From AWTP1-13 sp963832445 (GTDB lineage Bacteria; Pseudomonadota; Alphaproteobacteria; Rhizobiales; Hyphomicrobiaceae), in the NCBI GenBank assembly GCA_963832445.1, contig CAWHUM010000015.1, positions 124,001 to 188,000 of the forward strand: a stretch of 64,000 bases of DNA, written 5' to 3'. Made by a program: the position numbers and the translations under genes. Position 1 is the first letter of the stretch, and every line of letters starts with the position of its first letter. The notes beneath the pieces are model-generated. The model had not been told where the DNA came from, ran no database searches, and saw only the letters and a list, made by a program, of their open reading frames with translations. Shown here piece by piece: positions 46,031 to 56,260 of the stretch.

Positions 46031-46046
46031 TCAACCACTTGGTTGA
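46031..46046. promoter_or_regulatory. ArsR-type operator 2, upstream of arsR
   Basis: TCAACC (46031-46036) and GGTTGA (46041-46046) flank a 4-bp spacer. It is centred 40 bp from operator 1, close to four helical turns, so two dimers could sit on the same face of the DNA. A further half-site-like GGTTGAC follows at about 46053. Confidence 0.7.
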
Positions 46047-46308
46047 ATGATCGGTTGACGGTCCCGCTGTTGTGGGCCGGGTTCGGGGGGCATCTTGCCC
46101 CGGTACGCCTCGGCACGGCGATACGGTCGAGGTGTGCCAGCTGCGGACGAGCAAAATGAAACTGCAACCTTGAGATAGTTTGGGCATCCATCGATTTGTG
46201 CCATGGTTTCGTGCATGTCTGTCGCCGCAAGGAGCCGTTCGGCACCCGGTGCGGGCGGGGAATTTTGCGCAGGGCTGCCGCGGCTTCTGACGCTGAGGAA
46301 GGCCGGCC

Positions 46309-47418
46309 ATGACGGTCCGCTCGCCTGCCGACACGTACGCCATCGATGGCTTGCGCAGATGGCAAAGGTGCCACTGTCTGGCGGCTGCGACCGGCTTGCT
46401 GGCCACGGTCATCTTGTGGCCGCTGTCGGCGCCGGCCGCGCAAGAGCGCTTGCTGCGGTTCCACCATTTCCTGCCGGAGAAGTCTCCACAGCACCGAGAC
46501 ATCTTCCTGCCGTGGGCAAACAAGATCGCTCAGGCATCGAACGGCCGGCTCCGCATTGCTGTCACCGGCGCCATGCAACTCGGCGGCAAGCCGGCGGAGC
46601 TGATTTCACAGGTCGAGCAGCATCGGGTCGACATCGTGTGGACCCTTCCCGGCTACACGCCGGGAAAGTTCCCCCGGCTCGAGGTGTTCGAGCTGCCATG
46701 GATCGCCTCGTCCCGGGCCAGCGCGACCAGCCAGGCGCTGTACGAGTTCTATGAGAAGTACGCGCGCGAGGACTTGGCGAACGTGCACGTGCTCGCCGTC
46801 TGGTGCCATCCCAGCGGCGTCATCCTGAACCGGGACGAGTCTATGCTGAGACCAGCGGACGCGGCCGGCCGTGTCCTGCGCGTTCCCTCCGTGGTGATCG
46901 GGGAGGCGTTCCGCAGCGTGGGCGCTGAGCCGAGACTGATCCCGGCCCCGCAGGTCCTCGAGCAATTGCGCGGAGGCGCCATTGCCGGTGCGCTGTTCCC
47001 CTACGAGGTCATTCCGACATTGAAACTGACCGACGCGATCAGCCACGTCACCGAGTTTGCCGGCCATCGCGGTCTTTATACGGCAGTCTTCCTGTTGGCG
47101 ATGAGCAAGAAGACGTACGCGAGCCTCGACGAGGAACTGCGCAAGGTGATCGACGCTCATTCCGGCGCCTCGCTCTCCGCTGAATTCGGACGGACATGGG
47201 ACGATATCGAGCAGATCGGACGCGAGGACTTCGCTGCCGCGGGCGGCGTGGTCACCTTCGTCAAGAACGAAGACTACGATGCATGGGTCGAGGCCACCCA
47301 GTCGATCAACGAAGCCTGGACGGCCAAGGTGGCTCGCTTCGGCATCGACGGCGCCAAGCTGATTGCTGCCGCCAAGGCGCTGATCGCAAAGTATACCGAG
47401 CGTGCACGTCACAACTAG
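46309..47418 (+). CDS. TRAP transporter solute-binding protein (DctP family)
   Basis: This 369-residue periplasmic receptor has an N-terminal signal region ending at about residue 44 (APAAQ). It shows the DctP pattern: LLRFHHFLPEKSPQH, the ligand-binding region (MQLGGKPAELISQVEQHRVD) and VLRVPSVVIGEAFRSVGAEP with the conserved arginine. DctP proteins bind carboxylates for TRAP transporters. No dctQ or dctM membrane gene is nearby, so it is an orphan receptor. The start is not certain because the N-terminus before the signal core is long. Confidence 0.82.
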   Translation: MTVRSPADTYAIDGLRRWQRCHCLAAATGLLATVILWPLSAPAAQERLLRFHHFLPEKSPQHRDIFLPWANKIAQASNGRLRIAVTGAMQLGGKPAELISQVEQHRVDIVWTLPGYTPGKFPRLEVFELPWIASSRASATSQALYEFYEKYAREDLANVHVLAVWCHPSGVILNRDESMLRPADAAGRVLRVPSVVIGEAFRSVGAEPRLIPAPQVLEQLRGGAIAGALFPYEVIPTLKLTDAISHVTEFAGHRGLYTAVFLLAMSKKTYASLDEELRKVIDAHSGASLSAEFGRTWDDIEQIGREDFAAAGGVVTFVKNEDYDAWVEATQSINEAWTAKVARFGIDGAKLIAAAKALIAKYTERARHN

Positions 47419-47576
47419 CGGGGACCAGGGGGCCTCCCGCCTGACGGGCTCGGCAGGTCTTGGCGAGCCTCGCGTTCCCCGATATCGAGACGACGGACAA
47501 GAACACGCTTTGGTTTTGCTGCGCAGCCCGGCAGTATCGGCGTGCCGAGTGTGCATCACCGAGCCACGAGGGACCT

Positions 47577-47651
47577 ATGAAATTCGGTGTGTTCTCCGAG
47601 CTGCAGCTGTCCAGGCCCTGGGAGCTCGACGAAGCAGGATCTGAGCGATGA
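47577..47651 (+). pseudogene. Remnant of a luciferase-like monooxygenase gene (N-terminal 15 or so codons)
   Basis: The ATG opens MKFGVFSELQLSRPWE, the typical N-terminus of bacterial luciferase-like (LLM) flavin monooxygenases, but the frame stops after 24 codons. No further LLM sequence follows. The stop overlaps the next start as ATGA, so the stub might still serve as a leader for translating the MetE-like gene. A deletion joining the LLM start to the next gene is the simplest origin. Confidence 0.6.
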
Positions 47652-48763
47652 CAAAGGCCGCCGGGAGCGCGCCGTCCTTTCGCGCCGAGGTGATCGGCAG
47701 CCTATTGCGGCCGCACACGCTCAAAGACGCTGGGAGGGCGCTCGGCGAGGGCCGCCTGCCGGCCCAGGCCTTCGAAGCCCAGCTTGAGGCCGAGATCGGC
47801 CGGGTGATTGCCAGGCAGGAGGATATCGGCCTCGAGATCGTGACCGATGGCGAGTTCGGGCGCTCGTCCTGGTTCGGCTTCTTCCTCGAAGGGCTCGACG
47901 GATTCCGCCTGGCGCCCTCGCATTTCAAGTTCAAGGACGCGGAGGGGCACGCCTTCGAGTGGCCGACCTGCGTGGCGGAGAGGCGCATTGCGCGCCGGGC
48001 CCCGATCGCACTGCGTGAGTTCGAGCGGGCGAGCAGGCACGCGCGACGCGCCACGGTCAAGGCCACCCTGCCGGCGCCCAGCGCGTTCCATTTCTTTCGC
48101 TTGGGCCAGGCGGTCGATGCCGCCGCCTACCCCCATGCGTCCGCCTACTTCGACGATCTGGTCATGGTCTATCGCGCGGAGGTTGCCGAGCTGGCGCAGG
48201 CCGGATGCCGCTACCTGCAACTGGACGAGGTGCCCTTGGCAATGCTCTGCGACCCGGACGTGCGCAGCCAGGCCGCGGCCGAGGGCGGCGAACCGGCTGT
48301 CCTGCTCGAAACCTATCTTGGCCTTGTCGCGCGCCTTCTGGCCGACCGGCCCGCCGCCATGACCACAGGGATGCACCTGTGCCGCGGCAATTTCCGTGGC
48401 CGCTGGATGGCCTCGGGCGGCTACGAGCCGGTTGCGGAGAGGCTCTTCAACGACACGCCGGTAGATACCTTCCTCCTCGAATACGATACCGAGCGCGCCG
48501 GCGATTTCTCGCCGTTGCGTTTCGTGCCCAAGGGCAAGCGCGTTGTGCTGGGTTTGGTGTCGTCGAAAACGCCCCAGCTCGAGGATCAGGATCGCTTGCT
48601 GAGGCGCATCGAGGAGGCCGCCCGCCACTGCCCGCTCGAGCGGCTGGCGCTCTCGGCGCAATGCGGCTTTGCCAGCGTTGCCGGCGGCAATCTCCTGACC
48701 GAGGACCAGCAATGGGCCAAGCTGGAGTTGATTGTCGACACGGCGCGGCGGGTGTGGGGATAG
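47648..48763 (+). CDS. Cobalamin-independent methionine synthase (MetE C-terminal domain)-like protein
   Basis: This 371-residue TIM-barrel protein resembles the catalytic C-terminal half of MetE: AEVIGSLLRP, GLEIVTDGEFGR and GCRYLQLDEVPL. Zinc ligands are suggested by MHLCRGNF and LALSAQCGFAS. Such stand-alone proteins often transfer methyl groups or cleave C-S bonds on substrates other than homocysteine. The start ATG overlaps the stop of an LLM remnant. A role in one-carbon or sulfur metabolism is likely; the substrate is unknown. Confidence 0.8.
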   Translation: MTKAAGSAPSFRAEVIGSLLRPHTLKDAGRALGEGRLPAQAFEAQLEAEIGRVIARQEDIGLEIVTDGEFGRSSWFGFFLEGLDGFRLAPSHFKFKDAEGHAFEWPTCVAERRIARRAPIALREFERASRHARRATVKATLPAPSAFHFFRLGQAVDAAAYPHASAYFDDLVMVYRAEVAELAQAGCRYLQLDEVPLAMLCDPDVRSQAAAEGGEPAVLLETYLGLVARLLADRPAAMTTGMHLCRGNFRGRWMASGGYEPVAERLFNDTPVDTFLLEYDTERAGDFSPLRFVPKGKRVVLGLVSSKTPQLEDQDRLLRRIEEAARHCPLERLALSAQCGFASVAGGNLLTEDQQWAKLELIVDTARRVWG

Positions 48764-49032
48764 TTTGGCCACAAATCCTTTCCGCTCCTGGCGCACCGGC
48801 CGGGACGGGCCAGCTTTCGGAGTATCGCTACTAAGCCATGGCATTGCGCGACTTGCTGCACTAACATCGATCGAGCCGCCGGCCGGCGCCGGTCAACGAC
48901 AAGAGTGACGGTGCCGGCACTATCCGTGCGCGGCGGCACCCTGGGGAGGGGCAGCGCCATGCGGGCCGATCGGTCCTATAGGCATTGTGGCGACGGTTTC
49001 GCGCCGGCGGCAGCCGCGTGTGAGGCGGCCGC

Positions 49033-49844
<812 letters not shown>

Positions 49845-49848
<4 letters not shown>

Positions 49849-51791
49849 CGCTCAGCGGGGATGCCGACACCAACACGCTGCCCAAGCTGCTGCGGCTGAA
49901 CGCGAAGACGTCGGGCCGCCTACCCGGCATGCGCGAGAAGGACCGAGGTATCTGGCAGACCTACAGCTGGCGCGCGTGCCAGGAGCACGTGCGCAGTTTT
50001 GCGCAGGGTTTGGCCGCGCAAGGCTTCAAGCGCGGCGACAAGCTCTCCGTGCTCGGCGACAACCGCGCGCGCCTGTACTGGGCGCAGCTCGCCGCGCAGG
50101 CGCTGGGCGGCATTTCCGTGCCCCTCTACCAGGACTCGATCGCCAGCGAGCTTGCCTATGTGCTGCAACACGCCGAGGTGTCGGTGGTCGTGGCCGAGGA
50201 CCAGGAGCAGGTCGACAAGGTGCTGTCGCTCCAGTCCGAGCTGCCGAACCTGCGCCTCGTTGTTTACGAGGATTCGCGCGGCATGAGCGGCTATGCGCAT
50301 TCCATCCTCAAGTCGTTCGCGGAATTGGAGGCGATGGGCTCCACCTTCGGTAAGGAGCAACCCGACTACTTCGAGCGCGAGGTGGATCGGGGCCAAGGCT
50401 CCGATATCGCCGCCATCGTCTACACGTCGGGAACCACCGGCCGATCCAAGGGCGTGCTGCTGAGCCACGCCAACATGATCGTCACCGCCGAGACCTTCGC
50501 CGCCGTCGAGCCGCTCGGCCGCGGCGACAATTGGCTGTGCTACCTGCCGATGGGCTGGGTCGGCGACATGACCTACTCGCTCGGCACCAGCATGGTGTCG
50601 CGCGCCACCTGCAATTGTCCCGAAAGCCCCGAGACGGTGCAGCGCGATCTGCGCGAGCTCGGGCCCAGCATGTTCCTGGCGCCGCCGCGCATCTGGGAGA
50701 GCATGCTGACGGGGCTGCAGGTCAAGGCCGCTGACGCCTCCTGGGTCAAGCGGCACGTGTTCGAATATTTCCGCGCGCTGGCCGAGCGCTGCGAGCTGCT
50801 CAAGACCGACGGCAAGCCGATCCCGGCGATGACCAGGCTCGGCTACCGGATCGGCGAGGTCTTCGTCTACGGCCCCGTGCGCGACCAGCTGGGCCTGCGC
50901 AATGCCCGCACCTGCCTGACCGGCGGCGCGCCGCTGGGCGCCGACGCCTTCCGCTTCTTCCGCTCGTTCGGCATCAACCTGAAACAGGTCTACGGCGCGA
51001 CCGAATGCTGCGGCCTCGTTTCCCTGCAGGGCGACAAAGAGGCCGATCCCAACACGGTGGGGCGCACCGTGCCCGGCACCGAGGTGCGCATCGGCGAGCG
51101 CGGTGAGGTGCATGTGAAGGGGCCCGGCGTGTTCGTCGGCTACTACAAGCAGGAGGAGGCGACGCGCGAGACTATGACGGCGGATGGCTGGCTCAAGACG
51201 GGAGATGCGGGTCTGATCGATCCGCACGGTCAGCTCGCCATCATCGATCGCGCCAAGGACGTGGGCAAGCTCGCCGACGGCACGCCGTTCGCGCCGCAAT
51301 TCATCGAGAACAAGCTGAAATTCAGCCCCTACATCCGCGAGGCGGTGGCGTTCGGCGACGGGCGTCCGTTTGTGGCAGCCATGGTGGCGATCGACATGAG
51401 CACCGTTGGCAAGTGGGCCGAAGCGCACAGCCTTGCCTACACGAGCTTCATGGACCTTGCGGCCAAGCCGGATGTGGCGCGGCTCATCATCGAGGAGGTG
51501 GGCAAGATCAACGCCACCCTTCCGGGAACCACCAAGGTGGCGCGCATCGTGCTGTTGAACAAGGAGCTCGATGCCGACGACGCCGAGATGACGCGCACGC
51601 GCAAGGTGCGGCGCGCTTTCGTGGCCGAGAAATACGCGCCCGTCATTGCAGCGTTCTACGACGGCGCCAGGGAGGCTCGGCTCGTCATGGACATCACCTT
51701 CGAGGACGGGCGCAAGGCCTCGCTGACGTCGACGCTCACCGTGCACGACGTCGGACCGGCTGCGCGCAGCGACAAGCGCATGGCCGCGTAG
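49845..51791 (+). CDS. Long-chain-type AMP-dependent acyl-CoA synthetase within the liv operon
   Basis: This 648-residue ANL enzyme has the phosphate-binding motif IVYTSGTTGRSKGVLLS, the QVYGATECCG motif, TADGWLKTGDAG and the hinge DRAKDVGKLADGTPFAPQ. It would activate the imported acid to its CoA thioester, trapping it in the cell. It begins as ATGA within the livG stop, and livH follows 13 bases after its own stop, so all are one transcript. Acyl-CoA synthetases placed between livG and livH are a recurring arrangement in aromatic- or fatty-acid-using proteobacteria. Confidence 0.9.
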
Positions 51792-51804
51792 CCAGGAGCC
51801 GATC

Positions 51805-52698
51805 ATGTGGGAAGAGCTGCAGTTCGCCTTTGCTCTGACGGTGAGCGGCCTGTCGATCGGGCTCATGTACTCGCTGATCGCCCTTGGTTTCGTGCTTGTC
51901 TACAAGGCCACCGACGCCATCAACTTCGCGCAGGGCGAGTTCGTGATGTTGGCTGGCTTCATCGCGGCCATCGCGCTGGCGGCGAAGCTGCCTGTTATCG
52001 TCGCCATCGGTGCTGCGGTGGCCATCATGGTGGCGTTCAGCTTCGCGCTCGAGCGCATCGTGCTGAGGCCGCTGCTCGGCCGGCCGATCATCGCCGTAAT
52101 CATGGCCACCATAGGCCTCGGCGCCATGTTGCGCGGATTGCCGCCGATCACTGTCGGTGGTGAGACGCGGGCCGTGTCGCTCAACATCGGCGACGCACCG
52201 ATCGGCATCGGCGCGGCCTCGCTGCCTCCCATCCAGATCCTGGGCGTGGTCGTTACGCTGGTGTTCCTCGGCCTCTTCACCTGGTTCTTCTTGAAAAGCC
52301 GCATGGGTGTCGCCATGCGCGCCGTGGCCGACAATCAGCGGGTGGCGATGGCCATGGGGATCAATGTGGAGCGCTATTTCGCGCTGGCCTGGGCCATGGC
52401 CGGCACGGTGTCGGCGCTGGGCGGGGTGATCTGGGGCAGCATGCTGGGCGTCGACGTGCACTTGGCCCTGGTTGGCCTCAAGGTGTTCCCGGTAGTGATC
52501 CTGGGCGGCCTCGACTCGGTGCTGGGCGCAGTGATCGGCGGGCTTATCGTCGGGGTGGTGGAAAGCCTGGCCGCCGGCTACCTCGATCCCTTCGTTGGCG
52601 GCGGCACCAAGGATTTCGCGCCCTACGTGCTGATGATCATCGCGCTGATGTTCAAACCCTACGGCATGTTCGGCACACACAGGATCGAGCGGGTTTAG
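51805..52698 (+). CDS. Branched-chain amino-acid-type ABC transporter permease (LivH-like)
   Basis: This 297-residue membrane protein has the LivH pattern: GLSIGLMYSLIALGFVLVYK, INFAQGEFVMLAGF, and the coupling region MRAVADNQRVAMAMGINVE. It has about eight hydrophobic segments. A Shine-Dalgarno sequence (CCAGGAG) precedes the ATG. It pairs with LivM to form the inner-membrane channel of the importer. Confidence 0.93.
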   Translation: MWEELQFAFALTVSGLSIGLMYSLIALGFVLVYKATDAINFAQGEFVMLAGFIAAIALAAKLPVIVAIGAAVAIMVAFSFALERIVLRPLLGRPIIAVIMATIGLGAMLRGLPPITVGGETRAVSLNIGDAPIGIGAASLPPIQILGVVVTLVFLGLFTWFFLKSRMGVAMRAVADNQRVAMAMGINVERYFALAWAMAGTVSALGGVIWGSMLGVDVHLALVGLKVFPVVILGGLDSVLGAVIGGLIVGVVESLAAGYLDPFVGGGTKDFAPYVLMIIALMFKPYGMFGTHRIERV

Positions 52699-52712
52699 GA
52701 ACGGCGCCAGCC

Positions 52713-53780
52713 ATGCTGCATCGCGAGTCAGGGGTGTTCAAGACCAGCTATGCCGCGGACATGGCGCTTTATCCGCTGCCGATCGCACGCTGGACCGTGG
52801 CGGCCATCCTCTTCCTGTTCGCGGTGGTGCTGCCGCTGTCGCTGCACGAGTACTACCTGTCCATCATCAACCTGTCGCTGATCGCCATCGTTGGCGCACT
52901 GGGCCTCAACATCCTGGTCGGCTACACGGGGCAGATCTCGGTGGGGCACGCTGCCTTCATGTCGGTCGGCGCCTACACGGCAGCCAATCTGGCGGTGAAG
53001 CTGGGCCTGCCGTTCTGGGTCACGCTGCCGGCGGGCGGTCTGATGGCGGCGCTGATCGGTGCCATCGTCGGCATCCCCAGCCTGCGCATCAAGGGCTTGT
53101 ACCTTGCTATTGCCACGCTGGCGGGACAGCTCATCATCGAATGGATCATCAACCACACGCCGGCCATCTCCGGCGGCGCGCAGGCCTCCATCCAAGTGCC
53201 GCGGCCAGCTTTGTGGGGATACGAGTTCAGAACGCAGGGGCAGCTCTACTTCTTCCTGCTCTTCTTTGCAGCGCTGGCCATCCTGGCAACGCTCAATCTC
53301 GTGCGCAGCCGCATCGGCCGCGCCTTCGTCGCCATCCGCGACCAGGACATCGCCGCCGAGATCATCGGCATCAACATCTACCGCTACAAGCTGCTGTCGT
53401 TCGCCATCTCGTCGTTCTACGCCGGTGTCTGCGGGGTGCTCTACACCTACTATCTGGGCATCGCCAATTACGAGCAATTCCAGATCGGCGTGTCGATCGA
53501 CTATCTCGCCATGATCATCATCGGCGGCCTGGGGTCGGTGCTTGGTTCCGTGCTGGGGGCCGTGTTCGTTACCATGCTGCCGATCGTCATCAGGCTGCTG
53601 ATGGAGCCCCTGGCAGGCCTGTTCTTCAGCTCGGGCGAGCTCTCCAGCATCGTCGCCAGCACCCGCCTGGTTCTTTTCGGCGGGCTGATCATCTTCTTTC
53701 TGGTGGTCGAGCCGGAAGGCCTGAACCGGCTGTGGCGCAACATCCGCAACTACTTCCGGGTTTGGCCATTTTCATATTGA
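52713..53780 (+). CDS. Branched-chain amino-acid-type ABC transporter permease (LivM-like)
   Basis: This 355-residue membrane protein has LivM features: LNILVGYTGQISVGHAAFM, the IPSLRIKGLYLAIATLAGQL region, and the coupling helix FVAIRDQDIAAEIIGINIY. A short polar N-terminal extension of about 16 residues precedes the first hydrophobic segment; an in-frame ATG at 52761 could be the true start. It follows LivH by 14 bases. Confidence 0.92.
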   Translation: MLHRESGVFKTSYAADMALYPLPIARWTVAAILFLFAVVLPLSLHEYYLSIINLSLIAIVGALGLNILVGYTGQISVGHAAFMSVGAYTAANLAVKLGLPFWVTLPAGGLMAALIGAIVGIPSLRIKGLYLAIATLAGQLIIEWIINHTPAISGGAQASIQVPRPALWGYEFRTQGQLYFFLLFFAALAILATLNLVRSRIGRAFVAIRDQDIAAEIIGINIYRYKLLSFAISSFYAGVCGVLYTYYLGIANYEQFQIGVSIDYLAMIIIGGLGSVLGSVLGAVFVTMLPIVIRLLMEPLAGLFFSSGELSSIVASTRLVLFGGLIIFFLVVEPEGLNRLWRNIRNYFRVWPFSY

Positions 53781-53813
53781 CTAAGGGAAGAAACCAACAA
53801 GGAGGAAACGACA

Positions 53814-55055
53814 ATGTGGACTAGCATGAAATGGCTGCGCATCGCAGCGGCGGCCGGCGCGGTCGCGATGGCGACCGGCGCCGCAATCGCCCAGGAGAAG
53901 GAGCTGGTGTTCGGCCTACAGTGCGACCGCACGGGGGCGACGCAGACCGTCGGCGTTTTCCTGTGCCCGGGCTACCACGACTACATCAGTCTCGTGAACA
54001 GCAAGGGCGGCGTCGAGGGCTACAAGATCCGCGTGCTCGAGATCGACCACGAGTACAAGGTGCCGCCCGCAATGGAAGCGCACGAACGCTTCAAGAAGGA
54101 AGGGGCGGTGCTGGAGAGCCTCTACGGCACCCCGCAGACGGCCGCGCTGACCAAGAAGCTGGAGGAGGACAAGATCCTCGGCACCTCGCCCGGTTTCGGC
54201 ACCGCCGCGGCCGCCGACGGCAAGCGCTTCCCCTACGTGTTCCCGCTGGCCGCCAGCTACTGGTCGCAGGCCGCCGGCGCCATCGACTTCGCCAAGAAGC
54301 AGCTGGGCGGAAGCCTGAAGGACAAGAAGATCGCTTACCTGTATTTCGACAACCCCGCAGGCAAGGAGCCGCTGGAGGTGCTGGCCGACCTCGCGAAGCT
54401 GGAGGGCTTCGAAATGCGCACGTTCGCGGTGCCGTCGCCTGGGGTCGAGATGGGCGCCCAGGTCATCGACATCACCGGCCGCTTCAAGCCGGACTACGTC
54501 GTGACGCACCTGTTCGGCCGCTCCCCGTCGGTCTCGATCAAGGAGCTCAAGGGCAAGGGATATCCGCTGAGCAAGGTCGTCGCGATGGTCTGGGGCGCCT
54601 CAGAAGCCGACATCAAAGCCGCCGGAGGATTCGAGGCGGCCGAGGGCTACCATACTATGCAGTTCGCCGGCGTAGGGACGGACTTCCAGGTGATCAAAGA
54701 CATCAACGCCATGTACAAGGCGCAGGGCAAGGAGGCCCCGCCACAGCAGGAGACCAGCGTCTTCTATAACCGGGGCGTGATGATTGCGGCGATGCACGTC
54801 GAGGCGACTCGCAATGCCATCAAGGCCAAGGGCGGCGCGAGACCAACCACCGTCGACGTCAAGAACGGCATGGAAGCCATCAAGGGCTTTACCCTCGGTG
54901 GCATGGTGCCGCCGATGGCGGTGACGCCGGAGGATCACGAAGGAGGAGGCTGGGTGCAAGTGTGGTCGGTCAAGGGCGGCAAGCTTGTCAAGACCACCGA
55001 CTGGTTCCAAGCCTACCGCGACGTGATCAGAAAGCATCTCGCCGCGGTCAACTAG
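53814..55055 (+). CDS. ABC transporter substrate-binding protein (LivK-like)
   Basis: This 413-residue periplasmic protein has a signal peptide ending ATGAAIAQ near residue 27. It has the LivK-type two-lobe pattern (FGLQCDRTGATQTVG, later the segment around residues 135-150). A strong Shine-Dalgarno sequence (AAGGAGG) supports the ATG and suggests high expression. Proteins with this start (CDRTGATQ) usually bind aromatic or other carboxylic acids rather than leucine, which fits the adjacent acyl-CoA synthetase (inference). Confidence 0.9.
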   Translation: MWTSMKWLRIAAAAGAVAMATGAAIAQEKELVFGLQCDRTGATQTVGVFLCPGYHDYISLVNSKGGVEGYKIRVLEIDHEYKVPPAMEAHERFKKEGAVLESLYGTPQTAALTKKLEEDKILGTSPGFGTAAAADGKRFPYVFPLAASYWSQAAGAIDFAKKQLGGSLKDKKIAYLYFDNPAGKEPLEVLADLAKLEGFEMRTFAVPSPGVEMGAQVIDITGRFKPDYVVTHLFGRSPSVSIKELKGKGYPLSKVVAMVWGASEADIKAAGGFEAAEGYHTMQFAGVGTDFQVIKDINAMYKAQGKEAPPQQETSVFYNRGVMIAAMHVEATRNAIKAKGGARPTTVDVKNGMEAIKGFTLGGMVPPMAVTPEDHEGGGWVQVWSVKGGKLVKTTDWFQAYRDVIRKHLAAVN

Positions 55056-55149
55056 CATCCTCCGCCCTCTGCAGACGGAAGAGAGAGAGTGAGCCGGCGG
55101 GCGGCGTCATGCCGCCCGCACCCTTTGAGGCCAGCAGGACCTTGCGCCC

Positions 55150-55944
55150 ATGCTGTCGTTGAACAATATCGAGGTCGTCTACGACAGCGTCATCCTGGTG
55201 CTGAAGGGCGTGTCGCTCGAAGTCAAGGCGAGTTCGGTCACCACGCTGCTCGGGGCCAACGGTGCCGGCAAGACCACCACGCTCAAGGCAGTGTCCGGCG
55301 TGCTGCGTACCGAGCGCGGCGAGGTTACCAAGGGCAGCATCACCTTCGACGGCAAGCGCATTGACGGCATGCGCGCCTTCGACGTGACGCGGCTCGGCAT
55401 CTCGCAGGTGTTCGAGGGGCGGCAAGTGTTCGAGCACCTGACGACGGAGGAGAACCTGATTGCCGGGGCGCACACCCAGCGCAGCGCGAGCAAGGTGAGC
55501 AGCGGCATCGAGCGGGTGTATGCCTATTTCCCGATTCTGAAGAACCGGCGTGACCAGCTTGCAGGCTATCTCTCCGGTGGCGAGCAGCAGATGTTGGTCA
55601 TTGGCCGCGCTCTGATGTCGGGCCCCAAGGTCATGCTGCTCGATGAGCCGTCGCTCGGTCTTGCTCCCATGCTGGTGGAGGAGATCTTCGCCATCGTGCG
55701 CCGGTTGGTGCGCGAGGAGCAGCTCTCCGTGCTGCTGGTCGAGCAGAACGCCACTATGGCGCTGGAGGTCGCCGACCACGGCTATGTCATGGAGAATGGG
55801 CGCATCGTGCTCGAGGGCGACGTGACGGCCCTGCGCGAGAACTCCGACATTCGCGAGTTCTATCTCGGGCTCAACGAAGTAGGCTCACGCAAATCCTATC
55901 GCGACGTGAAGCACTACAAGCGCCGCAAGCGGTGGCTTTCTTGA
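55150..55944 (+). CDS. Branched-chain amino-acid-type ABC transporter ATPase (LivF-like)
   Basis: This 264-residue ATPase has Walker A GANGAGKTT, signature LSGGEQQMLVIGRAL, Walker B VMLLDEPSLGLAP and VEQNATMALEVAD. These match LivF. It completes the six-gene set livG, acyl-CoA synthetase, livH, livM, livK, livF. A basic C-terminal tail (YKRRKRW) extends past the usual end, a feature seen in some family members. Confidence 0.93.
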   Translation: MLSLNNIEVVYDSVILVLKGVSLEVKASSVTTLLGANGAGKTTTLKAVSGVLRTERGEVTKGSITFDGKRIDGMRAFDVTRLGISQVFEGRQVFEHLTTEENLIAGAHTQRSASKVSSGIERVYAYFPILKNRRDQLAGYLSGGEQQMLVIGRALMSGPKVMLLDEPSLGLAPMLVEEIFAIVRRLVREEQLSVLLVEQNATMALEVADHGYVMENGRIVLEGDVTALRENSDIREFYLGLNEVGSRKSYRDVKHYKRRKRWLS

Positions 55945-56260
55945 GACCTAGTGCAATGCGCGCCGTCCACAGCATCGGAAGCGGCAAGTCATAGCCGGAG
56001 CAATGCGCTTCTGTTCCTGCGCCAATACTGACGTCTTGGTGGTGCCTTAGATCGAGATCGTTCTCGATGGGAGCACTTCGGCTTCCACAGACGCGTGGAT
56101 CTCGCGCCGAACCATAGATGCAGAGCAGGATTCACGCTTCAGCTACGTCCGCACTGGATCGAGGTGGCTCAATCCGAAGCGATCCTCTCCAGGCCCCCAT
56201 TGCTGTGCCCGCCTTTTTTGCGTATGGGCCTAGCCGCTTCGGCCGCGATGCCGGATCGGC
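55945..56260. other. 316-bp gap between convergent genes
   Basis: It separates livF (plus) and the hemY-like gene (minus), both ending here. I see no gene, no RNA gene and no clear hairpin terminator. The plus-strand frame overlapping it has no ribosome-binding site and no recognisable content. Confidence 0.45.

Noticed and set aside
49920..51866. 648-residue minus-strand open frame
   Set aside because: It lies exactly opposite the acyl-CoA synthetase, which has all its motifs. The antisense frame has none, and long antisense frames are expected at this GC content.
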